In this document: positions 1 through 13,072 of the stretch, piece by piece
How positions within the stretch are numbered: the stretch's first letter is position 1
How the letters are laid out: every line of letters begins with the position of its first letter
From: Aphelocoma coerulescens
Taxonomy: Eukaryota; Chordata; Aves; Passeriformes; Corvidae
NCBI RefSeq assembly: GCF_041296385.1
Contig: NC_091017.1
Location: forward strand, 10,906,001 to 10,970,000
Reading direction: 5' to 3'
Length of the DNA stretch: 64,000 nucleotides
Notes under the pieces: generated by a model
Seen by the model: the letters and a program-made list of their open reading frames with translations, nothing else
What the model was told of the DNA's origin: nothing
The model's database searches: none
Translations under genes and position numbers: made by a program

Positions 1-1997
1 GAACATTTAATCACCCAACAGTTCACTGACATCAAGTTCTGCCCTTGACCTTAAATTCTGACCCAATCCTTTCAGCCATAATCTGCCAGCAATTGTAAAA
101 GGCTTTGCAGCATCTGCATTCATGCAATAGGAGAATCCTACCTATTAGTTTGTTTCAAAGCATTCTGAGCTTGATGACACTCACTGCTCTGTCATTTCCA
201 GCAGCGACTTACATCAACATGAAAGAGCAGAATGAGCTCAGTAGTTTTTGATGATGAAAATTTCACTTGTTCAACATTTTAATCAGAAGGAACTTTGCTG
301 GCAAAGCAACATTCCTAAGATAAATAAACCCAAAATCTTAAACATTTCTACCAGTGAAAAATGAGTTTAGCAGCTCCCTACCATGATAGTCAATACTGTA
401 TTAATATTACACCAAGTAAAAATTATCTATTTATCTATAAATGCAAATATGCAAGACTTTTGTTATGCTCTTATTCATTTACAAAGTGCTTTATGGTTTG
501 TAAGATGTCCCGACCATATCCCAAATTTCCCAAGAAGCAATGATCCTCCACAGATACAGAGCAGGAAGAAACCATTCATTCAGAGTTAAATTAGCAATGA
601 GTCAAATCCTCTAACCTTTACTCTGTTTTTACTGAGCCCTCAGTCAAAATTCCCATTGAAGGAGAGGATTTTTGGTTAAGGGAGAAACTGCGGCCAGAGG
701 AAGGTCCCAGTGGGGAATCAGGGACACTACTACTTCAGGGCAAGAACCCCCAACCAAACCTGGGTCTGACCTGCTCCAAAGGTCTAGGAAAAGTGAGGTG
801 GATATGAAAAGAGAGAAATTTTGCACATTTCATGTATCATGTGCAACAAGAAACAGCATTGCAATTGCCAGAAAGAAAGTGAAAAACAAGAAAACAGAAA
901 TAGTGAATCAGCAGAGTATTACAGAGGAAAACTTTTATTTCAGAGTCTATACTAACCACAGAGAGCCACCTGTCCCTGAGAAACTGAGCTCACTGCACAG
1001 ACTAACACTGTGCTCTTCACTCGGGTGGGAGGGTTTGCAAACATCAGAAAAGAGCATCCCCTGGGACATAGCCAAAAACTGTGATAGTTTTTCTTAGATA
1101 AAATCTGCCACCAAATCACTCAGGACTGCTCCCTACTCTGCCCCTCTGTGCTGAATGGCTGTTTGTGCTCTGTGTAGTTGTTATAAGGAGGGTGAGCTGG
1201 GCCTTCTCACCATCTCACATCCGCTGCTCAGAGGGCTGGAATGGAAAAGCCTCTACAGATAGCTGAGCATCTGTCAGTGAAAAGAGGGCCTTTACAAGGG
1301 TATGTAGTGACAGAACAAGGGGGAATGGCTATAAACTGACAGAGGGCATCAGAGGCATGTTAGGAAAAATTCTTCCCTGTGACCGTGATGAGGCACTCAA
1401 ACAGATTGTCTAGAGAAGCTGTGGATGCTCTGAAAGTGTTCGAGGCTTTGGATGAGGCTTTGAGAAACATGGTCTAGTGGAAGATATCTCTGCCCATGGC
1501 ATAGGGTTTGAACTAGGTGATCTTTAAGGTCCCTTCCAATCTAAACTACCATGTGATTTTGTGATTCTGTGAATTGTGAGCCCCCTCTACCACATATGTA
1601 CCATGACTAGGGACTCTAGCACAGCTTGAGCAGACATCCTGCCTGGACTAAGCATGTGTTCTGGGGAGGTGCATGCCCAACTGTCTTTAAATCCCATCCT
1701 GTCCCTTTCACAAAGTTCAGACCAAAGACAAATTAGAGAGTAGAGTAGTCCATTTGCTCCTTTGAAAAGCAAGTTTGATTGGAATAGTCTCATTGGCATG
1801 CTGAAGGAAATACCAGGTCATCCCAGTGTAGTTCCACTTCTAATCAATGGTATGACAGTTTAGAGCCTCAGTTAAGCAAGCACAGACTAATTAAGAGATT
1901 TTGCTGCTATAAGCATTATGTGGTGGAGGCAAGTGGGGAAAGATTGCAGAGAGTAAAGATAAAAGCTCTTTAAAAGCATTTACTTTTCATCTCATAC
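1..1997 (-). other. SLC7A11: SLC7A11 intron 4 (partial)
   Basis: Non-coding sequence downstream of the exon 4 donor, running off the left edge of the window. Apart from one CR1 fragment it shows no coding potential. The next exon, which would begin by completing the Gly codon left open by exon 4, is not in this window. Confidence 0.8.
1287..1575 (+). repeat. CR1 LINE 3' fragment
   Basis: This is a typical CR1 3' end in plus orientation. It has the segment reading 'ctgtggatgctctgaaagtg', then 'ggtctagtggaaga', then 'ggtcccttccaatctaaac', and ends in degenerate octamer repeats (gtgattttgtgattctgtg). The 5' limit is approximate. CR1 elements are the main LINE of birds and usually lie as 5'-truncated copies like this one. 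Confidence 0.85.
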
Positions 1998-2123
1998 CTT
2001 TAATTAGCTGGATAACTCCAGGGACTACAATTATCAGAATTGCTACAAGCTTACAAAAGGTAAGAAACATCTGAATGCGGGCACTCCAGCTGACACTTGT
2101 GCTATTCAGGACCATCACCAGTG
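1998..2123 (-). CDS. SLC7A11: SLC7A11 exon 4 (xCT, residues about 174-216)
   Basis: This 126-nt exon starts after an acceptor (ctcacag at 2130-2124) and ends at a donor (gtatgag from 1997). Its first two bases complete the Thr-174 codon begun in exon 3. There follow 41 codons ending 'PGVIQLIK', and one base is left for the next Gly codon. The translation includes '[16 protein letters not shown]', nearly identical to mammalian xCT, and covers a membrane segment of the LeuT-fold transporter. The reading frame is clean. Exons 5 onward lie outside the window, so the gene is incomplete only because the window ends. Confidence 0.95.
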
Positions 2124-4239
2124 CTGTGAGGGGAAAAATGAGAAAGAAAAAATTTTCACAAAATTCTTTGCCAGCATAGTAGTCAGAAAAACAACAGATC
2201 CTGATGCATTAAAGGAAATACACCCCGATAACTTTCTCCAGCTGTTGTCCTCCCACTTCCCCCATTCCCCTTCAAGGCACCACACCAAAGAGTTGAGCTG
2301 AGCCCCTATGCCTCATCCACTGCACTGACCATCCAGCTGTCCCTTCTCTGCCTGACATCCATCACACCAAATTACAGCTTCATTAACCCAGAATTGTCAG
2401 CTGCTGGTAGACAATGGGCTGACGGGACCCTGCTTTGGATGAAAGAAATTAATTGCCCAATCCTTGTCACTCCAGATTTCTTTGTCTGCACTGCTTTGAG
2501 TAGAGATTTACATCTTTCATAAAACAATAACAATTAATAATCATATTAAACTTTCTCACCATCATTTAGGCCATGCATAAATTTGTCACTGCTTTACTTC
2601 TGGTCCTCCTTTCCAATTTCTCCCCTGTTTTTGTCATACTACCAGAGATGCAGGAGGGCCAGAGTGCAAGTACTGTGCCCATCCTTGCTAGGAATCAGTG
2701 AAGAAACAGAAACCTTTTAATTCTTGAAAACAAAGCCCATGTCTGCACCTCACTAGCATGTGGAGAGATCAGTCAGAAGGGTTTTTACATCCTGTCTGGT
2801 CAGTTCACATCTCCTTCTGGATTAGGGACAGCATCTTCTGGCATTTCCTACAGCACTGGCTGACAGGAGGATGGCAGGTCTTGGCATTCTAGTGCCAGTT
2901 ACTCTAGTTTACTTAAACAGAATCAATAAAGGAGTTTAGATATTAAAAACAAAATAAAAATTTCCCTAAAGAATGGAAAATAGGAGCCATTTTATTAGAT
3001 AAAAAATCTCTTTCTCCTGCTGCTTCAGGGGAACATGGTCAAGTATGTTCCTCTCTTTCTTGCCATCATATGGAGCTAATGAAGTAGCTCCTCATCTCAA
3101 TCCTCCTGTAATTCAAGCTCTCTCAAGAGCACCAGTTTGCATAAATCGTTAGCCACATCACACATCTCAGGACACATAAAAGCACAATTTGCTAGTTTGC
3201 AGGAGCTAGCATTGTAACTCCGGCACGGCACAGGCTTTCTGGAAAAAAAGCCCACTGATTTATCTCGAGTCTTTTACACAGTTTCTCCTCACCAGCAAGG
3301 TTAAAAAATATTTAAAATCTTCTCATTTCAACTGAAAGTAGTGTGAGTTCAATGGAAAAGGGAGAAAATTCCAACTAATCTGGATCCCAATGTATTTTTA
3401 ACATATTTTTAATAAAATAAAAATTCCAGGAAAAAAAATATTTTTCTAGAATTTTTATTTGGGAAAGAGACAGTCCCACTCTCAAATGAGCAATTTACAA
3501 GTAGATATATATTCACAACATCACCTAACAAAATTTTTTCGCCAGAAAAGAATCTTAAAGATCAAAATCTTTACTCAGTTCTGTATCTCACCATATTTCA
3601 GAGCTGAAGTGCTCTTTTCTAAGTCACAAAGAAGTCATTCGGATTTCTGCAAAGTTTCACTTGAGACCCAAATACTTTTTCTTCACTTTTTTACTTCCTT
3701 GTGTACCTCTATTTGGCAGGCACCAGAAAATCCCAGGGCCCTGATTTATTACTCTATTGTTGCAATACTACACTGACATATCTTGACTCATTTAACCCTT
3801 TAGGTTGCTGATGAATATTAGTGCTATTTGACTCTCCCCTTCTTTTCATGGGGCTTGATTACCAGCAAGACTAACAACTGTCATTTAAGCAAAATATATT
3901 TAAAGTATTCATTTGACCAAAAGTGTTTAAGTTATAAAAAAATCTAGTGCCATAGTCAAGCAGTGGTTTATTTTAATTTTCCTAGAAGACTCAGGATATC
4001 ATACTTTTCTTCTGCAGAAAGTGAAGCCCAGGCATGGACCAGCGCACAAGAAAATGTCAAGGAGGAGTTTTTTGGGTAAGAGTATCTACAATTTGATATC
4101 CAGCTTACTCAGAGTTCAGGTTGACTGCAGCAATCAGTCTGTCACCGTACAGGTCAGAGTAGGTAACATGAGCAGAGAGAGCTCCTCCAGGTTTTCTAAT
4201 GCATTGGTTTCACCTTCCTGATACACATATGAGAATGGC

Positions 4240-4398
4240 ACTGGATGGTATGGCCTCAAACACTTCAGGGATGGGTCAGCCACAACTTCTCTGGACAACC
4301 TGTGCCAGTGTCTTACCACCCACATCATAAAAATTTCTTCCATAAATCTAATCTAAACCAGTCCTTTTCCAGTTTGAAGCCATTTCCCCTTTTCCCAT
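4240..4398 (-). repeat. CR1 fragment, part A (interrupted by an LTR)
   Basis: This minus-oriented CR1 contains the conserved 'acttcagggatgggtcagcc', 'caacctgtgccagtgtctta' and 'taatctaaacc' segments. On the minus strand it translates as 'VRHWHRLSREVV', the C-terminal end of CR1 ORF2. It stops abruptly at the LTR at 4399 and resumes at 4986. Confidence 0.85.
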
Positions 4399-4985
4399 TG
4401 TCACGGTTTAAGCACAAATGGAAATTAAACCCAGCAGCTGCTTGTTCAACTACCCCCTCTCTCTCCCCACCCACCACTGGAATGGGGAGAAGAATCAAAG
4501 TAAAACTTGATAAGAGAGATAAGAACAGTTTAATAATTGAAAACAATGTAAAATACAGTAATAATGGTAAATTATAACAATAATGATAACAAAAAGGAAA
4601 AAAAGCAAGTGATGCACAAGACAATTGCTCACCACCCACTGAACAGAACCAGACCCTGCCATTCCCAAACCCAGATCAGATGCCCTTCCATGTAAGTCCT
4701 CCTAGTTTATATACTGGGCATGATGTTCTATGGTGTGGAATATCTCTTTGGTCAGTTCGGGTCACCTGTCCCAGCTATGCTCCCTCCAAGTTTCTTTTGT
4801 GAACCTCCTCACTGGCAGAGCATGAAACAGGGAAAAAGTGATAAACTTTACTTTGGATAAACTGGACTTAGAAAAAAAACAAAACATCAGTGTGTTACCA
4901 ACACCATTCTCATTCCAAATCCAAAACACAGCCCTGTAACAGCTACTGAGAAGAAGTTAACTCTAACCTAGCTGAAATCAGGACA
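4399..4985 (-). mobile_element. Solo LTR, ERVL-like, inserted in a CR1
   Basis: The LTR runs from TGTCACGG on the left to ATCAGGACA on the right. Read on the minus strand it starts TGTCCTGATTTCAGCTAGG, the start of a very common avian ERVL-type LTR. In that orientation it has a TATA box (TATATAAAC, 4713-4705) and a polyadenylation-type ATTAAA (4534-4529). The flanks cccat (4394-4398) and cctat (4986-4990) look like a 5-bp target duplication with one later change, and CR1 sequence resumes directly on the right. No internal retroviral sequence remains, so it is a solo LTR. Confidence 0.88.
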
Positions 4986-5030
4986 CCTATCACTGCTTGC
5001 CCTCATAAAAAGTCCCTTGATACAAATGTC
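4986..5030 (-). repeat. CR1 fragment, part B (resumes after the LTR)
   Basis: The text 'cctatcactgcttgccctca' followed by 'taaaaagtccc' continues the minus-strand CR1 broken off at 4398. This shows that the LTR entered an existing CR1. The far end is approximate. Confidence 0.75.
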
Positions 5031-7139
5031 CTTTGATGGTCCTTCATAAGAGTAAGTGCAGAGTTGGAGGACTGCACTAGTAGTAATTCAGGCTGCAGGG
5101 CTGAGACTTAAGTGCTAAGAAGGGCTTAGAAGATTTGAGACCAGTTTTATATTTTTTAAATTTTATTTTATTGTACTTATTAGCCTATAAGAGTTTACAG
5201 TCTTCTTTATAATATACTATTACATAATATAAATACATTATTGCTTATTATATACTACTAATAATAGTGGTAGAATTTTATAATAAAATATTTAGTCTCA
5301 ATGGTTCTATGAGCATGACACTTGTCTAGAAATGTGGGCGTTACACTAGTATCATGTACCAGCACCATAGTAATGGTTGTGTTAGCAACTGGGTAATGAA
5401 AGGCAATGGGGAAGTGGAGTCATGAAGAAAGCTGCTAAAAAGCAAGAAAAGATTATGACAGCTGTGCCAGGATTCAGGAAGGACATTATATTCTGGGACT
5501 ATGGCCATTAGTCAACACCTCTCTTCAGAATAGGGCCTATTGGAGATATGTAGAGAAACTGATTGTAGACACTTTGATAAGGGATCACAAGCAAAGATCA
5601 GAAGGAAGCAGCAGTTTCTCAGAAAAAGAGCAGAGAAAGGAGAACTCTAACTTTTCTAACTAAAAGTCATGCATTAAGTGTGGCTGCATCCTCAATGAAG
5701 AGACAACTAGCTCCAGAGGATGGATAACAATACCTCTGTGAGATGTCTATCCCAGATGAGATAGTCTACCTTCAGGAAGTTCCTCTTCTTTCTCCACTGA
5801 CTTTATGGGGAGCATAGAAGATTACCTTAAACTAAACACCTTGCTAAAAACAAGATTAATCCCAACCAAGAGGAGTGTGGAGGGAGGACAAAATGGGGTT
5901 CATGAACAATTAAACACAATGGAAACACCTAGCATGTTTTTCACAATCTCTTTCCTTCCCATAGACATAGCTATAGATGGATAACAAAATCTAATGGGGG
6001 AAGCAGCAGTGAGCATTACATCCTGGCCTACTTTTCAGAGTATATGTACCATTGCCTCAGCAGGAGACCAAGAAAACTGCCCTCCCATAACTTGTCAGAC
6101 TTTTAGGGTCAAGGCATTCAAAAAATGTCAAAAAATGCCCTCAATTTGCAGACCCTAGTGAGCCAATTAAAAGCCACAGGAAGCACAAAAGCACCTATCA
6201 GAGCATAGCTGGAAGAGCATTTGAGAGCATATCCCTGCAAGCCAAGAGATATTTTAATGTAAACTGCTTGTCTGAAGATTTTTCAGCCGTAGAGAGTGGC
6301 ATCTGCAACATCTGCCATGATGAGGGAAGAAAAGGGCATCTAATTATAGACTCACACAGACACCAATAAAGCTTGGGGCTGGAGCATTTGCCAGCAAGCA
6401 CTGATAGACCTGTACAGCTGACCTCAGTTTTCAAGCCTAACAGCCAAAGTTTGGGGTATTTGAGTTTTTTGGCAGACTTCCCAAAAAAAAAAAAATAATA
6501 GAGGGTGAAATTATATGTTTTTGCAGTGTAAAATGCCCAAAATGCACGACTTAATGTAAATACTTATGTGAGATGACAACTGGTTTTCAGTCTCACAGTT
6601 TATAATGGCTGAAACCTGTTTATCTGCTTTCTGATATAGAGGCCATGTGAAAAGTTTGGAATAGGCTCAGTTCCTATTCAGGCTACATATTGATAGAAGA
6701 GTTTGATACCTTTGCACAGTGCAATTTATCCCTCTCTGTTACCATTAGATTTAAGCTTACCACTAGGAAAAGAATTAATAGTTACAAATAAAGCAATATA
6801 TGAATGTAGGGCCTTTTTTGCAATGATAGGCATGGTGATAGGATATTTTTCATGGCAAGAAACAAAAAATATAGAGGGGTCTACCAACTTTCACTTCAAG
6901 AGAAAAATGAGTTTAAACTCTTTCTCCTAAAAAGACTACCTTCAACATCAGAACAAAGGTGGAAAACATCCCTTTGCTTTATGTCCTAGAGCTATTTTGT
7001 CCTGCTGGGACAAATTGGGCAGTTAGAAGGGCTAGTCTCTTGCTTGCATTTTCTTCATCTGTCTTTCCCTGTGCTGGGGCACATCCAGCTTCTCTCTCCT
7101 CTACCTGGCCATTTATTTTCATAAAATTGTAGTAATTAG

Positions 7140-7285
7140 ATATCCTGCCTCTGGAAGTGTTCAAGGCCAGGTTGGACTGGGCTTTTAGCAATCTGATCTA
7201 GTGGAAAATGTCCCTCCCCATGACAGAGTGATCTTTAACATCTTTTCCAACTTAAACCATTATATGATTCTATGAGTCTATGAAA
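7140..7285 (+). repeat. CR1 LINE 3' fragment
   Basis: Plus-oriented CR1 end with 'ggaagtgttcaaggccaggt', 'tctagtggaaaatgtccctc' and 'tccaacttaaacc', finishing in 'tatgattctatgagtctatg'. It lies in SLC7A11 intron 3, antisense to the gene. Confidence 0.88.
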
Positions 7286-10200
7286 TGTATAGTGTAATAA
7301 AAATCTTTGAGATATCTGCTCTTCTTTCACATACAGTTAAATCAATGGAGTTGAGAAAAAGTTTATGGCAGACTGACAAATTGAGATCTGCACATACAGT
7401 ATTTGACTAGGTTTTCCTCCTTATGAAGATTTGCTTAAGAAACACCAAGTGAATTCAAGAGATTTCTAAGTTTGAAAAGAACAGTAAGGTTTTGCTTCTG
7501 AGGTTCAGAAAGCTGTGGCATCTCTAAAGAGAATCCACACAAGCGTCCTTCTCTCTAGTGAGACATTGAAATGTTTGGACATTGTGGTTGGTTGGGTCAT
7601 GTTAAAAAAAAAAAAAAAACATAATAATGGCAACTAAAAATGAAAGCAGCATATTGTAGAATAGAAAATTTGCTTTTACAGATTGTTCAAGATTGCTCTG
7701 AACAGGTTTTTTTGAGGGGAATTTTGTGCCCAGCATATGTCTCTTCCTATAAGTAATAAAGAAAGAACAAGGAATTTTTAAAGGTCACCATGTCCAGTAG
7801 TTGCATTTTAACTCTCATCTGATCTACATCTCCTCTGCACCATCATTTTTTTTCACTGCAGTGGCACAGACGGGGAGTGGTGGGGAGCAGAATGGCTGTA
7901 GCCCCTCTATGAGAAATATTTTTTGGCAGCTAGTAGAGAAGCAATAGTACTTGCCACTCCCCAACATAATCCTGGTTGCATTCACCTCAGTCAACCTTTT
8001 AATAATAGGCTTAAGATGCATCAATGGAGATTCAGGTGGGGAGGGAAAAAAGGAAAGAGAAAAGCTGTATTGTGACAAGGATAGAAAAAACTGGGCTACA
8101 ATACTAGTGAGGGTTTAAAAACTCCCACACTGCAGATTTTAAGACCAGTTTAGACAAACATCTGGAAGAAATTTTTTAGATAACACTGATTGTGTTTGGG
8201 ATCAGGGGATCGCCTGAAGATTTTTCAAAATTTCTCCCTCTCCTTTCTAGTACAGTGAGAAACTACAAGGTAAAACAATGGAACAAAGTCTCAGCCAAGG
8301 ACAGAGTTCAGTGGTGCATCCACTGCCTTTCCCTGTTCAATAAAGACATATACACAACCAGCACTCTCTCATCAGGCAAGGAAGGAAAAGGAACCAGGCA
8401 TGGGTAAGAAAAAAGGCGTGTTATTTCACTTTCTGATTAACTTAAAATTTGAAGTGGAAGCAAATACTACTTTTTGAACCATTATATTGGCTCATAAGAT
8501 CTTCAAGGCTCCAAAGTGTCTGTTCAGCTCACCACCTTAATCTTGCCAATCACTCTGCCTACATGTCCAATACCAAACATTCATAACAATTACCACCACA
8601 GCAGCTGATTACCATACAAGGATAACAGTCAGACACTCTGGGATCCCTGAGCTTAAGTGCAGCAGAAGTTCTAAGAATTACTACAAATGAAACTCCACTG
8701 TAGAGCATACTGCAAAAAATAAAGCCTCAATCTGACATATCACTGTTTTTATCAGTGTCATCCCATTCACTACTACAAGTTTTCTACAAGAATCTCTTCT
8801 TTCAGTGAAACACCAGTTCATCCTAACTCTGCTGTATGGACCCACTCTGCACTCTGAGCATCTGCTGTGACCTCCCCTCTCCCTTTAGGCTGTGATTATT
8901 TCCGCCTAACTCCACCTCCCCTGCAATGCTACTTATTTGTTCAACTATTTTGCCAAGCCCTGGCTTATCACACAGATTTTAACTTAAATTACAAGTAATA
9001 AAAATATATTTCAAATTGTTCACCTATTATGCTTGAATCACAAGCAATTAACAAAATGCTTTGATGGAGTCCTCACTCACTTAACATTCCTTCTGTCTCA
9101 GTGACCTTAAGGTTACTGAACATCTGTTTCACTCTTACCTTGCACTGAAATGTTTTAGACAGATGTAGCTGTAAAAAGTCATTGACCCCAAAATTCAAGC
9201 TCTTAATTCAATTATTCCTATGAAACCTATAGTTTGTGCATAATTAAGTTAGAAAGGAATGCATTCACATACTGAGTTTTTTAACACTCCCAGCAGAACG
9301 GAAATCTCATCAAGAGAGCTCCCACAAAAAGCCACAATAACCTGGAGACTGGAAATTTCAATGTCAATTGAAATCCTTACCCTGAAGAAAGAAAAAGTCA
9401 TCTGAACCTATTATTGTGCAAAACTGAAGGGGGTCTCCTGTGGGCCTTTGATCATTTTGCATGTCTTAATTCCTTTTTCCAGTCTTTTTGTTTCTGATAT
9501 GTGCACTGAGCAAATTGAAAGGAACAATCTGTTACTAATTACTCAGGTGTACTCTGTACTCCCTCCCAGCACAGCTGAATTCCAATGTGTGCCCACAAGG
9601 AGCATCCTCACCAGTGACCAGACAGACCTGGAAACAAGCCTCTAATGCTACAAGCTCCAGAGTCCCATTCCCACGACCTTTTGTGCCATCCCATTTCATG
9701 CACCCTCCACACCAGCCAAGGTACACCGAAAAGCCTCTGCTCTCAAGGTAGTGGTCCCTCTTTGTAGTGCAAATATTGGCTTTCTGTAACCCTAAATGAT
9801 CCCTTTTACACTAAATGCAGAGTTAGCAAGTACAGGACAACAAGCTGGCAACAACCATGCACCAGGCTGTATGTTCTGCTCCCAATATTCAGTTCCTGCT
9901 TCCTGAACCACAAGTGCCTCAATAAGGATTATTGCCAGGATGGAAAGAGTGGGACTGGGGAAGATGATCTCATGTTGCCTGTCTGCACTCAAGAGAACTA
10001 CATTTCTTCATGACATCATACTTGGCATTCAACTGCCTCCTAAAACCAAGGTAGTGCAAAGCACTTAAAAACAGGTAATCATTCTTCCATATCTCTGGCA
10101 CTGCCTCACCATCTCTTATGGACTGAAATTGCTTCTACAAAAATTATGAAAGTTTGGCCATTAATTCAAGTGGCAACAGAATCAGCCTTGGTGATAGATT

Positions 10201-10413
10201 TTTCCTGCCATTGATAAAATCTGCTGTTCTTTTTACTCCTGTGTTAGTTCACTAACACACACACACCCAGGCCAAATGTCACACAGGTGCCCCCGGCATT
10301 GGATGCACAGTAATTAATAATTTACATCAAACAACTACCTGCTCAGTGTGCTATTTTTTTTTTTCAATTGATATAATTTTACCCCTCCCTGAAATTTAAA
10401 ATTGGATACTTAC

Positions 10414-10529
10414 TGATGCCGACAGCTGTAATAAGTTTAATCGCAACTTCTGGGATTTCACACTGCATAAAGAAAGGCTCCAAAATGTAGCGTCCAAATG
10501 CCAATGATATCACTGCTGTGGCAGCAGGG
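10414..10529 (-). CDS. SLC7A11: SLC7A11 exon 3 (xCT, residues about 135-174)
   Basis: A 116-nt exon after a pyrimidine-rich acceptor ending ctag (10530) and before a gtaagt donor (10413). Its first base completes Arg-135 (CG from exon 2, C here), the arginine associated with cystine binding in human xCT. The 38 full codons read from '[20 protein letters not shown]' on to 'AVGI' and include Cys-158 (in 'MQCEIP'), which forms the disulfide with the 4F2hc heavy chain SLC3A2. One base is left for Thr-174. Both key residues keep the human numbering. Confidence 0.97.
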
Positions 10530-11142
10530 CTAGAGTGAAAAAAAAAAAAAGAGAAAAAATTAATCTGCAATAGTACATAGTTATTATTCTTGTAGGATTA
10601 TGCTGTAACTTCACTATCAGAGAATTGTGAACCTTAATTTTGGTGCTTTCTTGTAGCTTTGCTGACATGTACTGTGGTTTCTGAATGTAGCACTACTCAG
10701 TGATTCTGATGTTGACAGCAACAATTGCTACCAGGGTGGGTCTTACAACTTCCATGTTGCAAAGCAGTCATAACAAAAAAGGAAAAGTATCAGCAGAAAT
10801 CTTCATTCACTCACTTGAAGCAAACATAACCAGAATTGGATTACATGGGCAAAACCCTGCACAAAAGTCAGTGAATTTTAGTGGCCAGATATATCTCACC
10901 CCCCAGAGACACAAGCAAATTAATTTCATTCAAGCTGAGAATTCTGGTTTACTGAAATAAGTATCCAAAACCTACCCAGATCTTTTATTAAATTCTGAGA
11001 GAGTCCAAATGGGATTTTCTAAAATACAAACAGAATTTGTTTCTTTTATTGAGTTACAATTTCTGAGCACTGCAAGTGAGAGCAAAAATCCCTGAAATAC
11101 ACCACAGAATACCATGAAACAAAGAAATATGAAAAAAGACAT

Positions 11143-11214
11143 AATGTTTCTTTATTTGGTCAGTTAGTGCTTTTCGTATTAAGAGTTAAGCTATCCAACA
11201 CCCCACAAAGCTGT
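11143..11214. repeat. Dispersed repeat, copy A
   Basis: Shares the core 'atgtttctttatttggtcag' and 'ctccaacaccccacaaa'-like text with a second copy at 13984-14054. The reversed AATAAA (ctttatt) suggests the end of an LTR lying in minus orientation, but no complete LTR can be outlined. Confidence 0.55.
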
Positions 11215-12224
11215 TGCATTTACAAATTTGAAATGTTCATAATATTCGTACAGCCTTTCTCTTTGAGAGGAGCTAATTGTTTGACAAAAGCCTTAGCACT
11301 GACACACATTAGTAGCAAATTAGCCTGTGCCCGCATATTACTGTTCATGTTCCATTTGGGAGGACATTGTCACCCTTCTTAGGACAGCTGGTGGCATCTG
11401 TGGTTTATCACACATGCACTGTAGTACAAAAGGCCATATGATTCTTGAAGAATTTCTGAGTTGAACAAAAGTCCATGCAAATTTCTTGTTAAAACATTTA
11501 CAACACTTCACAGAATTTTGATTAAAAAATCTATGGAACACGGTAAAAATTCTGCAGAGATGTTGTTGTTCTCCATCAAACAATAAAAGAATTTTCCACA
11601 AGGGAGTTGCAACCTGGAAACAAAACCCACTTTCTTTGTGTTATGACTCAACACAGAAGTCACACCTGGAGCTGGACCAAGATGCAGAGAAGCACAGAAC
11701 AGAAATATCTTCCTCAGAAAGTTTCTGCATGGACGAGCAAGGGCTGCTGCATGTGTATCTCCCACCCGTGGGGATGTTCCTCTCACTGGTCAGCAAACGG
11801 CTTTGCAAATTTTGTCTGGATTTTCATAGACATTTACTGACTTCACTTCAGTGCAATATTTCTAATTCATATCAGAAGATCACCAGGCTTCTGGTTTTTA
11901 ATTACTGCAGCCTGCCATATGTAGTTTTGGAGTGTCCTAGATAAGAGGAAAGATCAGATCTCTGGAGCTGTCCCAGACTTTTTTCTTCAGCCCCAGCTCC
12001 TTTCCCCAGAACCTGAATTTTGCCCTCCTATTTCAAGGAAAAGCCTTTTTAAAGAAGGCCACACCACTAAGTTTCTAAATCATAGCTCCTAATTATACCT
12101 CTAATAAATAGCTGTGTCTCTGACATTCCCATGTCTCAGGGGAGAAGTTGCTGGCAGTGCAGTCAATCAGTGGAGGTGGAAGTTCAAAGAATGGAGAAGT
12201 ATTAAAAAAATATACAGATGGGGA

Positions 12225-12315
12225 GTTTAGGGACAGTTCAGTGGTGGCCTCAGCAGTGCTGTTAATGGCTGGACTCAATAATCTTGGAAGTCTTTTTCAA
12301 CCTTACTGATTCTGT
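12225..12315 (+). repeat. CR1 LINE 3' fragment
   Basis: The stretch 'gttaatggctggactcaata', then 'atcttggaagtctttttcaacctt' split by point changes, then a terminal 'actgattctgtgc', is a plus-oriented CR1 3' end. The 5' limit is uncertain. Confidence 0.8.
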
Positions 12316-12972
12316 GCTTTTCCTTTTGACTGCCGTACTACTGGCAGGCTGGCAGCCCTCAATAGCTGTGTGTTCAGGAGCAGGTAGAAAGTTCATGACT
12401 AGCTTTCACTGAGGAGCAAGGATACAAGCAGACACCAGCTGAGGAGCAGGACAGTGTCCCATCATATACCACAGGTGAGTCAGGCACCTGGCAGCACACT
12501 CTCACACAGCCTGTTTAGCAACCATTACAGTGAAGCTCTACAGACAATGCATTCACACTGTTGTCTCCACTTGTTTGAAAAGTAGATGTTGGGGTTTCTT
12601 CAAAGGTATATAAATATACATAAAACACACACAACCAGGCTTTTGGAGAGAAAAAGTTCACAGTTGCACTGGATGAGAAGCAGTGCAATGTAAGGCAGAC
12701 CTAATCAATATGAGGCAGAGTTGTTAAGTGTGTCCTCCACTGTCAAGTAGTGGCTTTACAGAGATATATATGAGAGCAGGAAATTTCTATTTTGTTTGTG
12801 ACTGCTTCACCAGCCTATGAGTGTGATAATCCTGCAACTTTTCAGATGAAAAACCAGCCTAGCTGAGAAGTATCTGTGCAACTTCATCTGTTGAAAACAA
12901 AAAACAAACACATATGAGGTCTCAAGTTCTTTGATAGCAGCAGCCAATTAGTTTCCTGATGCAGGAGCCAGA

Positions 12973-13072
12973 TATAAAACTCTACACAGAGTTTCAGCAG
13001 TGCTGCTCTGATCATCGCAAGTTACAACATGTACGCCTTCCTCGCTGCCTCTCAGATTGGGTGATTAAAGAA
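12973..13072 (+). promoter_or_regulatory. Possible old LTR core or cryptic promoter (TATAAAA ... ATTAAA)
   Basis: A consensus TATAAAA (12973-12979) is followed about 90 bases later by ATTAAA in 'gggtgattaaagaatcc'. That spacing is typical of the U3-R part of an LTR. No clear TG...CA ends or target duplication were found, so this is tentative. Confidence 0.25.

Larger units (their letters stand above)
2124..10413 (-). other. SLC7A11: SLC7A11 intron 3
   Basis: An 8.3-kb intron between exons 3 and 4. It holds a CR1 split by an LTR (4240-5030), a further CR1 end (7140-7285), short A-runs (for example 7604-7619) and otherwise AT-rich unique sequence. The ORFs within it are short and have no protein-like features. 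Confidence 0.85.
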
